From assembly GCA_034769895.1 (NCBI GenBank), contig CM068375.1:254613542-254677541 (forward strand): DNA of 64,000 nucleotides, given 5' to 3'. Shown here piece by piece: positions 60,685 through 64,000 of this stretch; position 1 is the first letter of the stretch; each line of letters opens with the position of its first letter. Source of the DNA: Magicicada septendecula. Its lineage: Eukaryota; Arthropoda; Insecta; Hemiptera; Cicadidae. A program made the position numbers and the translations under genes. The notes beneath the pieces are model-generated. The model was not told where the DNA came from and made no database searches. It worked only from the letters and a program-made list of their open reading frames with translations.

Positions 60685-60900
60685 TTAGCAAAAAAATTTT
60701 TTGTTGTAAAATTTAAATTCGTGGCTCCTCTGAGTCACCTCCCATCCACACACTCTATTGCAAATTATGTAAGGCTGTAGCGCCTTTTCGTCTCCGCAAA
60801 GACTGCATATTTTGGAGTAGTTTGACATCTCCGTGTCTTTGCTTCGGCTGTTACATTTTAAAATCTGAATATCAACATATTCTTGTCTATAGTTAAACAC
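60685..60900 (-). CDS. Small Cys-containing ORF in F, hypothetical
   Basis: This 71-residue minus-strand frame contains C-x2-C (CSLCGDEKA) followed by C-x3-C (CNRVCGWE), a possible zinc-binding pattern. It has no recognised relative, no counterpart in A and only one copy in the window. It may be chance or a scrap of another element. It lies directly beside the hairpin cluster. Confidence 0.25.
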   Translation of the reverse strand: MFNYRQEYVDIQILKCNSRSKDTEMSNYSKICSLCGDEKALQPYIICNRVCGWEVTQRSHEFKFYNKKFFC

Positions 60901-61300
60901 CCTTAAACGGGTCTACCACCTGGCTATGCTGTTCCTACTCGAACAGAGTGGTAGCCGCTGTTCCATAGTGCCTGGATTTCCCCTAAAGTTCACCCCCCAT
61001 TTAATTTCTACTATATACCAATTTCAAGTCAGCTATGGTCAAGGGACTTGATATGACCATAGCTGGCCGCTAGCCAAATCCACGATTAGTGCTGGTAAGG
61101 CAGTAATCGCCTGAAAAGTCGGGGAAATCTAACTTCATTTCATTGCCTGCTCTACTTCATCATTGCTATGTGCGACACGAAAGTCTATCGGTGTGCAAAT
61201 TTAATTTGCACGAAAAGGGTGTGTCGCACATTTTCGCCATTTGGCCTCCGATGGAGGTAACACTCTCTGTTACCCCCAACCCATTTCGCTATCTACGAGA
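60901..61300 (-). other. Hairpin-rich GC island in F
   Basis: The island contains: CTACCAC/GTGGTAG (60913-60919, 60948-60954) enclosing CTGTTC/GAACAG (60929-60934, 60941-60946); CAGCTATGGTCA/TGACCATAGCTG (61030-61041, 61054-61065); ATGTGCGACAC/GTGTCGCACAT (61168-61178, 61221-61231) enclosing the near-palindrome GTGCAAATT-T-AATTTGCAC (61193-61211); and GGTAAC/GTTACC near 61255-61273. All arms are exact. A has no counterpart, so it may be a foreign insertion or an F-specific RNA structure. Confidence 0.6.
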
Positions 61301-62107
61301 GCACAGGCCACCCCCGCAATAGCAACTTAATAACTAACTAATTAAATTTTTATCTACATTCTAATATAATATTTTCATCAATAATCATTTAACTCATTCA
61401 TAACTTTCTACCATTTGACTTACTTAAAATTTTCAACATTTATTATTAATAATTAGTATATATCATTTTTCAGTTATTATTAAACTTTTTAATTATCATT
61501 TTTCTCTAACACAATTATTTCAAAACATCTCAATTACACCTGCAAACATTTTTATTATACATGATTATAAAATTTTTTTATACTTACAATCCATTCAACA
61601 TGATATACACAAAACATATTCACCATACCACATTACTTTCACCTCACCTCTGAAACATTTAACACAAATATTAGTTTAAATCAAACAATTAATCATTTAA
61701 TTACCAAATTCCCAAATCTCATAAAATAATTTAAATTCGTTAGAAAATTTAATTATATTACCTTTAAATAATCAATCAAAATATTTAAAACATCAAATCG
61801 TTTTAATTAATTTAATTATTAACAATACAAAATTCATTACCCTCAAAACAATTACAATTCTCTAATTACTGTTTTCAAAATTAATTCTGATATATTAAAT
61901 TGCAAAATGTTAATATTATTATTATCACTTACCTATATACATACATTGTTTAGCTGACCTTCTACAATACACACAAATAAATTCACTACAATTATTTACA
62001 AACTTTTGTTATTAACTGTTCAGTTTTTCCGCACTTCATTGTCTAAATCTGCCATGTCAAAACCACAAAACAAAATTGTTTATAAATGTCTTTTATTGTT
62101 TTATAGT
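61301..62107 (-). other. Non-coding interior of F after the gag-like frame
   Basis: Very AT-rich; no gene seen on either strand. Confidence 0.6.
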
Positions 62108-63049
62108 TTAGCCTCCATCGTCCCAGATTAACCTTGGTTTTATATAACATTGCTCAATTTCATTCACACACAAATTACTGTTTTGTGTGTTATAAACATA
62201 AAACCCAAATTCATTCATTTTACCCACATAATCATTAAACCAGTCAGCGTTAAGTGTTTTTGTTAAGTCTCCATTAGTAATTATATTCATTGTTGTTATT
62301 TACTTTTTTATTGTCAATTAAATCATTATTATCTAGACACATTTCTAACCTCACCTTCCACTCATCATACTCTCTATTCAATGCATACAATTCTGTTACT
62401 TTCTCCACATACAATTCTCTGTTTAAATCTCTCACATCACAATACCAAATCACACTCTCCAAATTATTCCAGACAGAGGGTACAAAATACAAAAATAAAT
62501 ACTTCAATTCATCTACCAACACGGGACTCTTGCCCTTCTTAAACAACACTTGTGAACACATTAAATCATCATCATAAATAATAAAAGGAAAATCTACCCT
62601 CTGTCCCCATTCTACCACAACATTATTTTTCCGCTCTCTCTCTCTAACTCATTAACACACATTAACATCTCATAATCACATTCTACAAACTCATCAGTAC
62701 TCTCAGATACTACATTTTCAATTATATCATCGTCATCATTTGTTAGCTCTTTATCTAATATCATATTTTTACACTTGTCACTACAATTTTCATTTGTTTT
62801 ATTTTTCTCTGTACATACACACTCTCTTGATTCATTTGCTTCTCTTTTTGCTTCACTACATATTTCGTTTAACTTACTCTCAAGACTACACAGTGAATTA
62901 ATTAATACGTCAAACTTAGCATCATTTATGTCAAAGCGTTTATTCAATTTAGTCTCATGTATGTCAAAACGACTATTCATGTCGCTACTCATTCTCTCTA
63001 ATTGACTGAGTATGATACTCATTATATCGTTATCTTGCATTAGAGACAT
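62108..63049 (-). pseudogene. gag-like coiled-coil protein of F (two frame breaks)
   Basis: The minus-strand ATG at 63049 gives 145 residues to 62612. The protein continues in another frame (62618-62274) and a third (62290-62108). It begins with DNDIMSIILSQLERM and a coiled coil with SRFDIHETKLNKRFD, shared with B. The C-terminal domain continues through NVVVEWG (NVVVGGE in A), VIWYCDV (VAWYDGE in A) and TNGDLTK (TNGDWTK in A) to RLIWDDGG (RLLFDDMG in A). These matches order the three frames and show two single-base shifts. Full length would be about 300 residues, shorter than A because the N-terminal Ser/Thr-rich part is reduced. Confidence 0.7.
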
Positions 63050-63270
63050 GTTTAAAGTTTATTTATACAACACGTTTTATATATAAAACCACTTTTTTTT
63101 CTCTTTTTTTTCTATACTCAAACGCCTAATACTACTGTGAATCACAACACAAACCTAACCTACGTGCGTAATTATATACGATAAATCATTTTTATAAATT
63201 CGTCAATACCACATCCTATTTTCTGTGCATTAAAATAGGTCTATCTCGTATAAATAAAATTAAACGAAAA

Positions 63271-63289
63271 TCCTGGCAGGCGAAAGCCA
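63271..63289 (-). other. Primer binding site of F
   Basis: On the minus strand TGGCTTTCGCCTGCCAGGA starts two bases after the LTR end, with the expected TGG. It differs from the lysine-like sites of A, B and C, so F probably uses another tRNA. I cannot assign it. Confidence 0.65.
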
Positions 63290-63291
63290 TT

Positions 63292-64000
63292 TGTAACAAT
63301 AAAAAAGTCGCCGAAACATATTAAATACATAAAATACACTACCAGGACTTACCTGTTTTATATCGCAACTACTTACCGTATTAGAATTTCACCAGAAGAC
63401 CAAGGTCGCCACGATTATTTTTTATAGGCTAAAATATCGAAAACCTTTATACTCCACCTTAAATAAAAAGGACAATTTTGCTATCTGACCACACCCAATT
63501 AATAATTCAGAAAGATTCCGGAACGTTTAGACGAATTTTGCAACACAGAAATGAGAACGTGGTAATGACAAAATAACTTAGTCTAACACATTTTAGTGAT
63601 TAAATGAATACTTTTAATGTTCTCTTCCTTGAAAATAAAATTATGCTCAATTGTACACATGGTAATTGAATTATTGTATTATATTTGTATCTGGAATAAT
63701 TACGTTTACTGTTCTTAGTATAAACATGTTAATAGAATTATTATGATATTTATATAAACTTATAATTACAGCCCAGCCTGTTTATTCTCTCTTATTATTT
63801 ACAGTACCTTATTTTCTGAAAAATCCCATTTGTTCTTTAAATTCGCACATATATATCGAGGCCTCGCCCGAACACGCGTTCTCGCTTTCGTTATTCCCGG
63901 CACCTTACATTTTCACTCACTGACCACGGCACTGTTCTCATTATATATTCGTTACTTCCTCGGGTCCCGGTCGGTATGAAGACGTTATTTCATTTAGTTA
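63292..64000 (-). repeat. Right (5') LTR of F, first 709 bp, with empty A site
   Basis: It begins TGTAACAATAAAAAAG on the plus strand, matching 51243-51640 and then 57432-57745 without the A insertion. The uninterrupted target ATTT is at 63683-63686. The LTR continues beyond the window. Confidence 0.88.

Larger units (their letters stand above)
51243..64000 (-). mobile_element. Element F: non-autonomous LTR element, minus strand, runs off the window
   Basis: The left (3') LTR is 51243-51640 plus 57428-58392, split by A. The interior is 58393-63291, and the right (5') LTR starts at 63292 and exceeds the window. F is inserted in the E 3' LTR. Its interior holds a gag-like frame, a hairpin cluster and long non-coding sequence, with no polymerase domain. 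Confidence 0.85.

Noticed and set aside
1-64000. CRISPR arrays, bacterial operons or an integrated DNA virus as explanation for the repeats
   Set aside because: Repeats are LTRs and a 26-kb tandem unit; there are no short regularly spaced repeats and no prokaryotic or viral structural genes.

Overview
The window looks like insect (at least arthropod) nuclear DNA made entirely of transposable elements. It is AT-rich. Every recognisable coding segment belongs to an LTR or non-LTR retroelement, tRNA-type primer sites follow the LTRs, and two LTRs carry animal-type core promoters. I found no host gene, rRNA gene, tRNA gene or CRISPR array. The species cannot be named from the sequence.

Layout. 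Positions 4758-30816 form a 26,059-bp unit that is repeated head to tail, at about 99 percent identity, from 30817 to about 56,860. The right part of one more unit lies at 1-4757. Each unit reads: remnant B (minus strand); remnant C (minus); D, a complete Ty3/gypsy-type element flanked by 4-bp ATAT repeats; E, a large decayed Ty3/gypsy element with LTRs over 2.4 kb and a 5'-truncated non-LTR element inside its 5' LTR; 398 bp of the LTR of element F; and element A, inserted into that F LTR. The unit boundary lies inside the 3' LTR of A (4757/4758 and 30816/30817). In the last copy A is complete (51641-57427, 4-bp repeat ATTT) and runs into the rest of F, a minus-strand element that leaves the window at 64000. 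The second F LTR shows the uninterrupted A target at 63683-63686.

How the parts work. D and E once encoded Gag, protease, reverse transcriptase, RNase H and integrase. Both now carry frameshifts and stops, most of them shared by the two units, so they were broken before the duplication. A, B, C and F are one family: LTR, tRNA-type primer site, a single gag-like coiled-coil protein of about 400 residues and, in A and F, long non-coding interiors with no recognisable pol. They are best read as non-autonomous (LARD-like) retroelements needing another element's enzymes.

The most unusual observation is that A and F, although diverged and in opposite orientation, share two non-coding modules in the same order and with nearly the same internal spacing. 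One is about 100 nt in the middle of the interior. The other is about 200 nt just before the 3' LTR and ends in a 42-43 nt hairpin touching the polypurine tract. F also holds a cluster of strong hairpins at 60913-61285. These look like conserved RNA elements of a previously uncharacterised non-autonomous retroelement family, an inference that needs comparative testing.
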